Positions 9,341 to 17,594 are shown, counted from the stretch's first letter. The stretch is 64,000 nt of DNA from Collimonas rhizosphaerae (GCF_038896935.1 NZ_JBANDC010000002.1:310001-374000), one strand, 5' to 3'. Translations and numbers: made by a program. Notes: generated by a model from the sequence alone, not told the origin.

Positions 9341-10289
9341 TGGCGTGTTTTACGCCCGCGACACCGTCGGCGGCCTCATCGCCACTACCCGCATCACCGT
9401 ACTGTTCAGCGCCATGCTGGCCATCATCGGCTTCACCACCATGCTGGTGAAACCTGACTTGGCATACAAGATTCAAAACCTGCCGCTGTTCGCCAGCAGC
9501 ACTGAACCTAAAGCTGCGCCGCTGGCTGCGGCTGCACCGGTGCTTTCCAGCCAGGCCGATACCGCCCCCAAGGTGGCGAACCTGACTGCGCCGGCGACCG
9601 GCAACAATCATGTGCTGCACATGGACAGCTTGACGAACAAGGCCATCAAGCCGATCGACAGCTCGCGCCAGCAGCAATGGGTCACCAGCTGGCTGTCCAA
9701 GCGTTATCGGGTGGCAGGCGACGCCACCAACGTGTTCGTGACCACGGCCTACAAGACAGCGCGGGAAACCAAGCTCGACCCGTTGCTGATCCTGGCCGTG
9801 ATGGCGATCGAATCCGGCCTGAATCCGTTTGCCGAAAGCCCGGTGGGCGCACAAGGCCTGATGCAAGTCATGTCTAAGGTACATGAAGACAAGTTTGAAA
9901 GCATGGGCGGCATCAAGGCAGCCCTGAATCCGACGGCCAACATCAAGGTCGGCTCCATGATCCTCAAGGATTATGTGACCCAGGGCGGTTCGGTCGAAGC
10001 CGGCTTGAAACGTTATGTCGGCGCTGCGGCGTTCGCCAATGACGGCGGTTACGGCTACAAGGTACTGGCTGAATATCGCCGCCTGCAAGACGTCGCCATC
10101 GGCAAGAATGTGCCTTCGACCGGTTCGACGGCACCGATCGCTACACCGAAACCGCGCGCAATCCAGACCACGGCGTCGCCAAGCGACGCCAGCCCGACAC
10201 CGGCTGAAGCCGCTGTGACCGTGCCGGATGCGATTGAGCATCGGATCCAGCAGTCGGACAATCAGTTCAATTCGCTGCCGATGACCTGA
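9261..10289 (+). CDS. Membrane-anchored lytic transglycosylase (SLT domain)
   Basis: I place the start at TTG 9261 because AGGAGG (9250-9255) lies 5 bases upstream. An in-frame ATG at 9147 has no ribosome site and would add an unlikely 38-residue extension. The 342-residue protein has one N-terminal transmembrane segment (ITVLFSAMLAIIGFTTMLV), a Pro/Ala linker and a transglycosylase SLT domain. The catalytic Glu is in LAVMAIESGLNPFAES, followed by VGAQGLMQVM and the NPTANIKVG motif. Such enzymes cleave peptidoglycan to 1,6-anhydromuropeptides in the periplasm. The C-terminal 60 residues are low-complexity. Monocistronic, ending at a strong terminator. Confidence 0.85.
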   Translation: MLARSTRALPGWATLDQAKKFGMQSVNGVFYARDTVGGLIATTRITVLFSAMLAIIGFTTMLVKPDLAYKIQNLPLFASSTEPKAAPLAAAAPVLSSQADTAPKVANLTAPATGNNHVLHMDSLTNKAIKPIDSSRQQQWVTSWLSKRYRVAGDATNVFVTTAYKTARETKLDPLLILAVMAIESGLNPFAESPVGAQGLMQVMSKVHEDKFESMGGIKAALNPTANIKVGSMILKDYVTQGGSVEAGLKRYVGAAAFANDGGYGYKVLAEYRRLQDVAIGKNVPSTGSTAPIATPKPRAIQTTASPSDASPTPAEAAVTVPDAIEHRIQQSDNQFNSLPMT

Positions 10290-10305
10290 TCGCCCCTTCC
10301 GCCTG

Positions 10306-10340
10306 CAATAAAAAAAAGAGCCTATGGCTCTTTTTTTTTC
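10306..10340 (+). terminator. Rho-independent terminator, probably bidirectional
   Basis: AAAAAAAGAGCC-TAT-GGCTCTTTTTTTTT forms a short hairpin with an A tract before and a T tract after. It can therefore end both the transglycosylase transcript and the convergent liv operon. Confidence 0.88.
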
Positions 10341-10385
10341 GTTCCGGCAAACCGGCCGGGGTTGCGGACAACCCGGCCGTAGCAG

Positions 10386-11108
10386 TTATTCACCCAGGTA
10401 TGCTGCCTTGACCTTAGGATCATCCAGCATGTCCTTGGCATTGCCGCTCATGGTCACCAGGCCGGAATCCATCACATAAGCCCGGTGCGCTGCTTCCAGC
10501 GCCAGCTTGGCGTTCTGCTCGACCAGCAGGATCGTGATGCCTTGCGCGGAAACGGTGCGGATCACTTCGAAGATCTTTTCCACCATGATCGGCGACAAAC
10601 CCATTGACGGCTCATCCAGCAACAGCAGCTTGGGATGGCTCATCAGGGCACGAGCCATGGCCAGCATCTGCTGCTCGCCGCCCGACAAGGTGCCAGCCAT
10701 CTGCGCGGCGCGCTCTTTCAGGCGCGGAAATACGCCAAACCACTTGTCGATGTCAGCCGCAATACCGGCCTTGTCGTCACGGGTATATGCGCCCATCAAA
10801 AGGTTTTCCTGGATGCTCATGCGCGTAAACACGCCGCGGCCTTCGGGCACCATGGCCAGCTTTTGCTTGACCAGGTTAAACGACGTCAGGCCTTTGGTGT
10901 GTTCGCCCAGGTAGTGCATCTCGCCTTCGACTTTACACTGCGGCAAGGTACCGGTGATGGCTTTCAGCGTAGTGGTTTTGCCGGCGCCGTTGGCGCCGAT
11001 CAGCGTCACCAGTTCGCCTTCGTTGACCTCCAGGTTGATGCCCTTGACGGCCTGGATGCCGCCATAAGCGACTTTCAGGTTGCTGACTTTGAGGATATTG
11101 GTTGCCAT
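10386..11108 (-). CDS. livF: Branched-chain amino acid ABC transporter ATPase LivF
   Basis: A 240-residue ATPase with Walker A GANGAGKTTTLKAI, signature LSGGEQQMLAMARAL and Walker B LLLLDEPSMGLSP. It ends with the typical LivF tail (DDPKVKAAYLGE). LivF and LivG energise import of Leu/Ile/Val through the LivH-LivM membrane channel. Its ATG shares a base with the livG stop, so it is the last gene of a tightly packed livHMGF operon. Confidence 0.94.
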   Translation of the reverse strand: MATNILKVSNLKVAYGGIQAVKGINLEVNEGELVTLIGANGAGKTTTLKAITGTLPQCKVEGEMHYLGEHTKGLTSFNLVKQKLAMVPEGRGVFTRMSIQENLLMGAYTRDDKAGIAADIDKWFGVFPRLKERAAQMAGTLSGGEQQMLAMARALMSHPKLLLLDEPSMGLSPIMVEKIFEVIRTVSAQGITILLVEQNAKLALEAAHRAYVMDSGLVTMSGNAKDMLDDPKVKAAYLGE

Positions 11109-11878
11109 TAGTGACCACCTCCCAGATAGGCTTCAATCACGGCCGGGTTCTTCTGGATTTCGGCCGGCAATCCTTCGGCAATCGGCTTGCCGTAGTCCAG
11201 CACGGTCAGGCGGTCGCACAAACCCATCATCAGCTTGACATCATGTTCGATCAGCAAAATGGTCTTTCCTTCATTCTTGATTTTCACCAGCAGCTCGCGC
11301 AGCGCCAGTTTCTCTGTAGCGTTCATGCCGGCGGCAGGCTCGTCCAGCGCCAGCAGCTGCGGATCGGTCGCCAGCGCGCGGGCAATTTCCAGGCGGCGCT
11401 GGTCACCGTACGACAGGTGACGCGCGGTACGATCGCCAAAACGGCCGATACCGACGAAATCCAGCAGCTCTTGGGAACGCTTGCGGATCGCCAGTTCTTC
11501 CATGCGCGCAGCCTTGTGGCGGAACACCGCGCCGAACACGCCCTGGTGGGTACGCACATGGCAACCCACCATGACATTTTCCAGCACGGTCATCTCGCCG
11601 AACAGGCGGATGTTCTGGAAGGTGCGTGCGATGCCCGCCTTGGCCACTTCATGCGGCGCCGACGGCGAATAGGGCTTGCCGGCCAGCTCGAAGGAGCCGG
11701 TGTCGGCCTGGTACAGACCGGTAATGACGTTGAAAAAAGTCGTCTTGCCGGCGCCGTTCGGCCCGATCAGGCCGTAGATCTGCCCTTTCAGGATCTGGAT
11801 GTTGACTTCCGACAGGGCTTGCAAGCCGCCAAATCGCTTATTGACGCCGGAGATGCTCAGAATTGTAGGTGCGCTCAT
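11108..11878 (-). CDS. livG: Branched-chain amino acid ABC transporter ATPase LivG
   Basis: 256 residues with Walker A GPNGAGKTTFFNVITG, signature LSYGDQRRLEIARAL and Walker B LLALDEPAAGMNATE. The long insert between Walker A and the signature (RTHQGVFGAVFRHKAARMEE) is characteristic of LivG rather than LivF. It lies 9 bases downstream of livM. Confidence 0.94.
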   Translation of the reverse strand: MSAPTILSISGVNKRFGGLQALSEVNIQILKGQIYGLIGPNGAGKTTFFNVITGLYQADTGSFELAGKPYSPSAPHEVAKAGIARTFQNIRLFGEMTVLENVMVGCHVRTHQGVFGAVFRHKAARMEELAIRKRSQELLDFVGIGRFGDRTARHLSYGDQRRLEIARALATDPQLLALDEPAAGMNATEKLALRELLVKIKNEGKTILLIEHDVKLMMGLCDRLTVLDYGKPIAEGLPAEIQKNPAVIEAYLGGGH

Positions 11879-11887
11879 GTGATCTCC

Positions 11888-13102
11888 TTATGCCTCTACC
11901 ACGCCGGTCGCCAGCGTAGGTTTATCGATATCGGCATCCGGCCGGTCCTCGTGCTTGGGCGCAGGCCACAAACCAGCAGGGCGAGTCAACATGATGACCA
12001 CCATCGCCAGGCCGTACAGCAGCTGGCGCAAGACTTCGGCATCGATCAGCACCTTGCCGAACACCGCCATCTGCATCGGCTCCACGGTGTGCCGCAGCAC
12101 TTCCGGCAAGGCAGCCAGCAGGATGCCGCCGAGCACCACGCCCGGGATATGGCCCATGCCGCCCAGCACCACCATCGCCAGCACCGCAATCGACTCAGTC
12201 AGAGAGAACGATTCAGGTGAGACAAAACCCTGGAACGAGGCGAACATGGCGCCGGCCACGCCGCCGAACGAGGCGCCCATGGAAAACGCCAGCAGCTTCA
12301 TGTTGCGGGTATTGATGCCCATCGCCTTGGCGGCGATTTCATCTTCGCGTATCGCCACCCAGGCGCGGCCCAGCCGCGAATTCTGCAGACGGATCGAGAT
12401 GAAGATGATCGCCATGCACAGGATCAGGAACAGGAAGTAGTAGGCATTGACCGACGGCATGCCGAAACCGCCGACATACACCATGGCGCTGGAACCGCGT
12501 TCGCCGGCCAGCGAAACGCCGAAGATACGGATCGGGTCGATCAGGTTGATCCCTTGCGGGCCGTTGGTGATATTCACCGGCGCGTTCAGGTTGTTCATGA
12601 AAATGCGGATGATTTCACCGAAGCCGAGGGTGACGATGGCCAGGTAGTCGCCGCGCAGCTTGAGCGTCGGCGCGCCGAGGATGGCGCCGAACAGGCCTGC
12701 CAGGCCAGCGCCCAGCGGCACGATCACCCACAGCGACAGGTGAATGCCGTTCTGGACAATCTCGGGACCGCAGACCATTACCAGGAAATTGCCGATGGCC
12801 GGATAGGTGTTGACGAAAGATTCCAGGACCGAAGCAAACTGCGGAGATGCCAGCAAGCCGGTCATGTAGGCGCCGATCGCATAGAAAGCGATGTAGCCCA
12901 GGTCCAGCAGGCCGGCGAAGCCGACCACGATGTTGAGACCTAGCGCCAGCATGATGTAGAGCAGCGCGAAGTCCATGATGCGGACCCAGGAATTGCCGAA
13001 ATTCAAGGCAATGAACGGGAAGATCGCGAACAGGATCACAAGGGCGACCAGGCTGGTGTAAGCCTTGGTCGGGTTCTTTTTGGTGTCGAAGAAATTAGCC
13101 AT
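11888..13102 (-). CDS. livM: Branched-chain amino acid ABC transporter permease LivM
   Basis: I choose ATG 13102 because GGAGGGGG lies just upstream; the longer reading from 13120 would place the start inside the livH stop region. The 404-residue product is highly hydrophobic, with about ten membrane segments. It contains the family motif LGLNIVVGFAGLLDLGYIAF and the EAA-like loop (AWVAIREDEIAAKAMGIN) that contacts the ATPases. The C-terminal 25 residues are hydrophilic. It pairs with LivH to form the translocation channel. Confidence 0.93.
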   Translation of the reverse strand: MANFFDTKKNPTKAYTSLVALVILFAIFPFIALNFGNSWVRIMDFALLYIMLALGLNIVVGFAGLLDLGYIAFYAIGAYMTGLLASPQFASVLESFVNTYPAIGNFLVMVCGPEIVQNGIHLSLWVIVPLGAGLAGLFGAILGAPTLKLRGDYLAIVTLGFGEIIRIFMNNLNAPVNITNGPQGINLIDPIRIFGVSLAGERGSSAMVYVGGFGMPSVNAYYFLFLILCMAIIFISIRLQNSRLGRAWVAIREDEIAAKAMGINTRNMKLLAFSMGASFGGVAGAMFASFQGFVSPESFSLTESIAVLAMVVLGGMGHIPGVVLGGILLAALPEVLRHTVEPMQMAVFGKVLIDAEVLRQLLYGLAMVVIMLTRPAGLWPAPKHEDRPDADIDKPTLATGVVEA

Positions 13103-13116
13103 ATGTCCCCCTCCGG

Positions 13117-14046
13117 TCAAGCACGGTCAGCAACACGTTCGCCCATGATGCCGGACGGACGCAAGGTCAAGACGATAATCAGGACGATGAAGGCAAAAAT
13201 GTCCTGGTAGTTGCTGCCGAAGAAATTGCCCGTCAGGTCGCCGATGTAGCCGGCGCCCAGGCTTTCGATCAGGCCCAGCAGGATACCGCCCAGCATGGCG
13301 CCGTAGATATTGCCGATACCGCCCAGCACCGCAGCGGAAAATGCTTTCAAGCCAGGCACGAAGCCCATGGCGAACTGCGCCGATGAATAGTTGGCGCCCC
13401 ACATCACGCCGGCAACTGCCGCCAGCGCGGCGCCGATGGCGAAGGTCATCACGATGACGCGGTTGGAATCAACCCCCATCAAGCCGGCAACCCGCGGGTT
13501 CTCGGCAGTGGCGCGCATGGCGCGGCCCATCTTGGTTTTCTCGACCAGCATCACCAGGCCGAACATCGAGGCGGCGGCCAGCACCAGCAGCATGATCTGC
13601 GTCGGCGAAATCAACGCGCCGAAGATATGCACAGGATCGGAAGGCATGACTTGCGGCACCGGCAGCGGGCTGCGGCCCCAGATCATCATGGCGAAAGTCT
13701 GCAGCAGGATGGAAACGCCGATCGCCGTGATCAGCGGCGCCAGGCGCGGCGCATTGCGCAACGGCCGGTAGGCGACCCGTTCGATGATCAGGCTGATGAT
13801 GACGCAGACCGGGATGGCGCCGATGATGGCGATCGCCAGCTGGACAATCCCGGGCAGGCCTGGCGCCACGTGCTGCAGCAGCTTGAGGATGGACAGTCCG
13901 ACCATGGCCCCGATCATCAGGATGTCGCCGTGGGCGAAGTTGATCAGGTTCAGCACCCCGTACACCATCGTGTAACCGAGGGCAATCAACGCATACATGC
14001 TTCCCAGCACCAAGCCGTTGATAACTTGTTGGATAAAGATATCCAT
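13117..14046 (-). CDS. livH: Branched-chain amino acid ABC transporter permease LivH
   Basis: A 309-residue membrane protein beginning MDIFIQQVINGLVLGSMYALIALGYTMVYG, the classic LivH start. It contains ATAENPRVAGLMGVDSNRVI (EAA-like loop) and GGIGNIYGAMLGGILLGLIES. AAGGAAATT precedes the ATG. It is the first gene of the operon. The periplasmic binding protein (livK/livJ), often the first gene, is absent here, so the system must use a binding protein encoded elsewhere. Confidence 0.94.
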   Translation of the reverse strand: MDIFIQQVINGLVLGSMYALIALGYTMVYGVLNLINFAHGDILMIGAMVGLSILKLLQHVAPGLPGIVQLAIAIIGAIPVCVIISLIIERVAYRPLRNAPRLAPLITAIGVSILLQTFAMMIWGRSPLPVPQVMPSDPVHIFGALISPTQIMLLVLAAASMFGLVMLVEKTKMGRAMRATAENPRVAGLMGVDSNRVIVMTFAIGAALAAVAGVMWGANYSSAQFAMGFVPGLKAFSAAVLGGIGNIYGAMLGGILLGLIESLGAGYIGDLTGNFFGSNYQDIFAFIVLIIVLTLRPSGIMGERVADRA

Positions 14047-14130
14047 AATTTCCTTGTTCTATGTGTTTTGGGTCAAATCGGTCAGAACACTATTGCGACC
14101 ATAGGCAGCACAGCAAAAATCATTCCCGAT

Positions 14131-14168
14131 ACAAAAACGGCACCCTGGATAAAGTCCTAGTGCCGTTG
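14131..14168 (-). terminator. Leader terminator/attenuator hairpin of livHMGF
   Basis: On the minus strand AACGGCAC (14167-14160) pairs with GTGCCGTT (14143-14136). An inner GGA/TCC pair is present and the stem is followed by a run of five T. It lies about 85 bases before livH and downstream of the liv promoter, so it would stop transcription before the first gene unless prevented. Confidence 0.65.
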
Positions 14169-14175
14169 GGAGACG

Positions 14176-14209
14176 CCCTTCCTCTCATCTGCAACGATGG
14201 CTGGAAGGG
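14176..14209 (-). promoter_or_regulatory. Leader hairpin overlapping the end of the leader ORF
   Basis: CCCTTCC (minus strand, 14209-14203) can pair with GGAAGGG (14182-14176). The upstream arm lies in the last codons of the leader ORF, so a ribosome reaching the stop codon would melt it. The downstream arm adjoins GGGCGTCTCCC, which can fold alternatively towards the terminator. This arrangement suits attenuation control. Confidence 0.5.
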
Positions 14210-14262
14210 TAATTTGGCATCGCGTGAATAGCCGGAATAAGAAAAAAGGATTGGGTATGCAT
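14185..14262 (-). CDS. Candidate 25-residue leader peptide of the liv operon
   Basis: ATG at 14262 is preceded by TAGGAGAC (AGGAGA with 9-base spacing) and followed by 24 sense codons. The peptide begins MHTQSFFLIPAI and ends PSSHRCR. It lies between a strong promoter and the terminator hairpin of the liv leader. It contains one Leu and two Ile codons, and no run of them, so it is not a classic Leu/Ile-counting leader. The consecutive Phe-Phe-Leu-Ile-Pro and the Cys/Arg-rich end are the notable features. I do not recognise the peptide. Confidence 0.5.
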   Translation of the reverse strand: MHTQSFFLIPAIHAMPNYPSSHRCR

Positions 14263-14350
14263 ACTCGTTTGTCTCCTATACGTCTTTCTGCAAAAACGTT
14301 TTTTGTCTTAGAGCGCCTTGCCGTGGCGGCAATGCACTATTACTGTGCAG

Positions 14351-14378
14351 ATTATAGCTAACGTTGAGCGATAATCAA
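14351..14378 (-). promoter_or_regulatory. Sigma-70 promoter of livHMGF
   Basis: On the minus strand TTGATT (14378-14373) and a perfect TATAAT (14356-14351) are 16 bases apart. Transcription would start near 14343, giving a leader of about 300 bases. Confidence 0.75.
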
Positions 14379-14667
14379 CTCTGACAGTACTGCAATATTA
14401 ACCTGCTGCCCGCGGTTCGCACAGTTTTTTACATTCAAACCGCAGCGCCGCAATGATAGCTAGGAAAACAAAAAACTATCGATGGAAAAGTGGAGTTTCT
14501 TCGAAATATAATTTCGCGCCAGAATAGGGCGGCAAGGCCGCTGGACGCGGCTTTTGCCAGGGAATCCAGGCAGACAAGGAATAGAAGTAACGCGGAAGTG
14601 AAATAGTATTACCAATAATTGTCACTAAATAATTATAGGCATATTGCCTGTTCCGCCATCTTCCCGC

Positions 14668-15618
14668 CTAAACCCTCGCCAGCCCCTTGGGCATGGGGAA
14701 AGTGACATTCTCTTCGGCGCCGTCCAGCGTACGCACATTCTTGGCGCCGCAGGCTTTCAGGCGGTCTATCACGGCCTGCACCAGGATTTCCGGCGCCGAC
14801 GCGCCGGCGGTGACGCCGATCCGGTTTTTCCCTTGCAGCCAGGCCTGGTCGATCTGTTCAGCGTTGTCCACCATGTAGGCGACGGTGCCCTTCTTCTCCG
14901 CCACTTCGCGCAAGCGGTTGGAATTCGAGCTGTTCGGGCTGCCGACCACGATCACCATGTCGACCTGCGGCGCCATGAATTTGACCGCCTGCTGGCGGTT
15001 GGTGGTGGCGTAGCAGATATCGCCCTTTTTCGGCTCGGTGATGCTGGGGAATTTCTGCTTCAGCGCCGCGATCACGTCGGCGGTATCGTCGACCGACAAG
15101 GTAGTCTGCGACACATAGGCCAGCATGTCGGGATTGCCTACCTGCAGCCGCTCGACGTCGGCTACGGTCTCGACCAGGTGCATGCCGTCATTGGTCTGGC
15201 CCATGGTGCCCTCTACCTCGGGATGGCCTTCATGGCCGATCATGACGATTTCGCGGCCTTCGCGGCGCATCTTGGCGACTTCCATGTGGACCTTGGTCAC
15301 CAGCGGACAAGTCGCATCGAACACTTTCAAGCCGCGCACTTCGGCCTCTTCCTGCACCGCCTTGGAGACGCCATGGGCAGAAAAAATCACGGTGTTGCCG
15401 GCCGGGACATCGGCCAGCTCCTCAATGAAAATGGCGCCCTTGTTGCGCAGGTCCGCCACTACATAAGCATTGTGGACAATTTCGTGACGCACATAAATCG
15501 GCGCGCCAAACTGCTCCAGCGCGCGCTCGACAATTTCGATCGCGCGGTCGACGCCGGCGCAGAAACCGCGCGGCTGCGCCAATAAAATCTCTTTATCCAT
15601 ATTCATATCCATGTTCAT
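14668..15618 (-). CDS. ispH: 4-hydroxy-3-methylbut-2-enyl diphosphate reductase (IspH)
   Basis: This is the terminal enzyme of the MEP isoprenoid pathway, an iron-sulfur protein giving IPP and DMAPP. The three cluster cysteines are visible in QPRGFCAGVDRAIEIV, DATCPLVTKVH and GDICYATTNRQQAV. Other IspH motifs are SAHGVSK, GHEGHPEVEGTMG and SPNSSNSNRL. The start is uncertain: the frame opens at TTG 15633, and ATG codons follow at 15618, 15612, 15606 and 15600. None has a strong ribosome site, and comparison with IspH suggests MDKEILLAQPRGF (15600) may be the conserved beginning. It lies just downstream of the FKBP gene, a common ispH neighbour. Confidence 0.94.
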   Translation of the reverse strand: MNMDMNMDKEILLAQPRGFCAGVDRAIEIVERALEQFGAPIYVRHEIVHNAYVVADLRNKGAIFIEELADVPAGNTVIFSAHGVSKAVQEEAEVRGLKVFDATCPLVTKVHMEVAKMRREGREIVMIGHEGHPEVEGTMGQTNDGMHLVETVADVERLQVGNPDMLAYVSQTTLSVDDTADVIAALKQKFPSITEPKKGDICYATTNRQQAVKFMAPQVDMVIVVGSPNSSNSNRLREVAEKKGTVAYMVDNAEQIDQAWLQGKNRIGVTAGASAPEILVQAVIDRLKACGAKNVRTLDGAEENVTFPMPKGLARV

Positions 15619-15634
15619 GCGCTTCGGCCGCAAA

Positions 15635-16090
15635 CTACAAAATGCCGATGATTTTCACTTCGAACTTGAGCGACTGCCCGGCCAGGGGATGGTTGAAATC
15701 GAACAAGGCCCCCTGCTCGTCAATCTCGCGCAGCACGCCGGCAAACCGGCCGCCGCCCGGCGCCGCGAACTCCACCAGGTCACCGATACGATACTCCTCT
15801 CCCAGCTGGGAGTTCTGGCGCAGCGTGGCGCGCGAGACACGCTGGATCAGCTCGGGGTTGCGCGGCCCGAAAGCCTGCTCCGGCGGCAGATCGAAGGTTT
15901 GATGCGTGCCTTCCGGCAAACCCAGCAGGCAAGCTTCCAGGAAAGGCGCCAGCTGGCCCATGCCGAACTGCAGGGTAGCAGGCGATTCCTTGAAAGTGGT
16001 GACGATATCTTCGCCATCTTGCGAGGCGAGGCGATAGTGCAAGGTCAGATAGGATGCTTCGGTAACGACTGGGAGAGACAAATTAGACAT
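15635..16090 (-). CDS. FKBP-type peptidyl-prolyl isomerase (SlpA-like)
   Basis: 151 residues with the short FKBP fold: YLTLHYRLASQDGEDIVTTF, then GMGQLAPFLEACLLGLPEGTH and FGPRNPELIQRV, which leads into the insert-in-flap domain. The C-terminus has FDFNHPLAGQSLKFEVKII, a hallmark of the SlyD/SlpA class. These proteins accelerate proline isomerisation and often act as folding helpers. There is no signal peptide, so it is cytoplasmic. It lies head-to-tail with ispH, as slpA does with ispH in enterobacteria. Confidence 0.92.
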   Translation of the reverse strand: MSNLSLPVVTEASYLTLHYRLASQDGEDIVTTFKESPATLQFGMGQLAPFLEACLLGLPEGTHQTFDLPPEQAFGPRNPELIQRVSRATLRQNSQLGEEYRIGDLVEFAAPGGGRFAGVLREIDEQGALFDFNHPLAGQSLKFEVKIIGIL

Positions 16091-16202
16091 AAATTAGGCA
16101 AAAGCACCATTAACAAAAAAATAACTGCCGATCAGAAGATGATATTGTAAGCCACCTTGGACCATATGACGTGGCCGATACCGGCCCTACCCCGATTACA
16201 CC

Positions 16203-16877
16203 ATGGCAATTACTGACTGGCCTGCGGATCAGAGGCCGCGCGAACGCTTGATCAAGCTTGGCCCGCAAGCGCTCTCCGATGCGGAGCTGCTGGCGGTATT
16301 CCTGCGGGTTGGCGCCGCCGGCAAAAGCGCGGTCGACCTGGGACGCGAGATGACCAGCCGTTTCGGCTCCCTGAATCGCCTGTTTTCCGCCCCGCTCAAG
16401 GAATTCTCTGCGATCAACGGCCTCGGCCCCGCCAAATTTGCCCAGCTGCAAGCGATACTCGAACTGGGCAGGCGCTCGCTGGTGGAAGAACTGCAGGCCG
16501 GCAGCAGCTTCGACGCCCCCGCCGCCGTCAAGCAGTACCTGCAGCTGCTGCTGACCAACAAACCCTATGAATCATTCCTGGTGCTGTTCCTGGACGTCAA
16601 GAACCGCCTGATCTGCGCCGAAGAACTATTCCGCGGCACGCTGACCCACGCCAGCGTCTATCCGCGCGAGGTGGTCAAGGCCGCGCTGCGGCACAATGCC
16701 GCCAGCGTCATGCTCGCGCATAACCATCCATCCGGCACGCTGGAGCCAAGCGCCGCCGATTGCCGGCTGACGCAAACCCTGAAGCAGGCGCTGGAGCTGA
16801 TCAGCGTCAGAGTGCTGGATCATTTCATCGTGGCCGGCACGCAAGTGCACTCTTTCGCCGAGCATGGCCAGCTGTAA
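16203..16877 (+). CDS. radC: RadC family JAB-domain protein
   Basis: 224 residues. The N-terminal helix-hairpin-helix part (RPRERLIKLGPQALSDAELLAVFLRVGAAGKSAVDL) is followed by the MPN/JAB domain with the metal motif LAHNHPSGTLEPSAAD. This is the usual length of chromosomal RadC. The historical link of radC to DNA repair has been questioned, and its biochemical role is unsettled. It is divergent from the FKBP gene. No clear ribosome site precedes ATG 16203. Confidence 0.9.
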   Translation: MAITDWPADQRPRERLIKLGPQALSDAELLAVFLRVGAAGKSAVDLGREMTSRFGSLNRLFSAPLKEFSAINGLGPAKFAQLQAILELGRRSLVEELQAGSSFDAPAAVKQYLQLLLTNKPYESFLVLFLDVKNRLICAEELFRGTLTHASVYPREVVKAALRHNAASVMLAHNHPSGTLEPSAADCRLTQTLKQALELISVRVLDHFIVAGTQVHSFAEHGQL

Positions 16878-16942
16878 ATCCCTGGATTTCAAATTGTTAA
16901 ATCAACGAGCGCGCAGAAGACACAATTGTTTTCCGCAAGTCA

Positions 16943-16971
16943 TTGAAAAATCTCATTTTTTTATATATACT
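16943..16971 (+). promoter_or_regulatory. Sigma-70 promoter of rpmB-rpmG
   Basis: TTGAAA at 16943-16948 and TATACT at 16966-16971 are 17 bases apart, in an AT-rich tract 40 bases before the L28 start. Confidence 0.8.
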
Positions 16972-17012
16972 CTCCTTTTTTCCAGTTTCGGAAATCTTTT
17001 AGGAGTAAAAAC

Positions 17013-17249
17013 ATGGCACGTGTCTGCCAAGTCACCGGGAAGGGGCCGATGGTCGGCAACAACGTTTCCCATGCAAACAACAAGACGAAACGTCGCTTTT
17101 TGCCTAACTTGCAAAATCGCCGCATTTTCGTTGAGTCTGAAAATCGCTGGGTCTCCCTGCGCTTGTCCAACGCCGGCTTGCGCGTGATCGACAAAATCGG
17201 CATCGATGCCGTGTTGACCGATTTGCGCGCTCGTGGCGAAAAAGTCTAA
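17013..17249 (+). CDS. rpmB: 50S ribosomal protein L28
   Basis: 78 residues beginning MARVCQVTGKGPMVGNNVSHANNKTKRRF, the universal L28 start, and ending with ...TDLRARGEKV. It is preceded by AGGAG (17001-17005). L28 is a small basic protein of the large subunit. It forms a two-gene operon with rpmG, 22 bases downstream, as in most proteobacteria. Confidence 0.98.
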   Translation: MARVCQVTGKGPMVGNNVSHANNKTKRRFLPNLQNRRIFVESENRWVSLRLSNAGLRVIDKIGIDAVLTDLRARGEKV

Positions 17250-17271
17250 CTAGCAGAATAAAGGAAGAATC

Positions 17272-17439
17272 ATGGCGAAATCAGGCCGCGACAAAATCAA
17301 GCTGGAATCGACCGCAGGTACAGGTCATTTCTACACCACCACAAAAAACAAGCGTACGACGCCGGAAAAAATGTCGATCATGAAGTTCGACCCGAAGGTT
17401 CGTAAGCACGTTGAATACAAAGAGACCAAGATCAAGTAA
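17272..17439 (+). CDS. rpmG: 50S ribosomal protein L33
   Basis: A 55-codon gene from ATG 17272 to TAA 17437-17439, with AAGGAAG upstream. The protein reads MAKSGRDKIKLESTAGTGHF and continues YTTTKNKRTTPEKMS to the end ETKIK, a typical L33. It lacks the zinc-binding cysteine pairs, so it is the Cys-free (zinc-independent) type. It is the second gene of rpmBG. Confidence 0.98.
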   Translation: MAKSGRDKIKLESTAGTGHFYTTTKNKRTTPEKMSIMKFDPKVRKHVEYKETKIK

Positions 17440-17454
17440 TTGACCCTGCTCTGC

Positions 17455-17493
17455 AAAAAGCCCCGCAAGACATCTGTCCTGCGGGGCTTTTTT
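17455..17493 (+). terminator. Rho-independent terminator of rpmBG
   Basis: AAAAAGCCCCGCA and TGCGGGGCTTTTTT form a long GC-rich stem with a 12-base loop, ending in a T tract. Confidence 0.92.
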
Positions 17494-17558
17494 ACGTCCC
17501 TACGCTGCGGCAGGCGTCCGGGCCTGATGTGGCAACGCCCCCGCAAACACGTCAGGCG

Positions 17559-17594
17559 AAAAAAAACGGCCCGATTTGCATGGACCGTTTTCTT
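17559..17594 (-). terminator. Rho-independent terminator of the desaturase gene
   Basis: On the minus strand AAAACGGTCC and GGGCCGTTTT pair around a 9-base loop and are followed by further T residues. It lies about 45 bases after the desaturase stop. Confidence 0.8.

Larger units (their letters stand above)
14047..14667. other. Intergenic region between ispH and livH, mostly the liv leader
   Basis: About 620 bases without a conventional gene. From 14343 down to 14047 it appears to be the untranslated leader of livHMGF, with a leader ORF and hairpins listed separately. Between 14380 and 14667 I see only a perfect short palindrome, CGAAAT-ATA-ATTTCG (14502-14516), and AT-rich sequence. Confidence 0.6.

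Noticed and set aside
14502..14516. TATAAT within the palindrome CGAAATATAATTTCG as a plus-strand promoter
   Set aside because: No -35 element lies at a suitable distance and no plus-strand gene follows.
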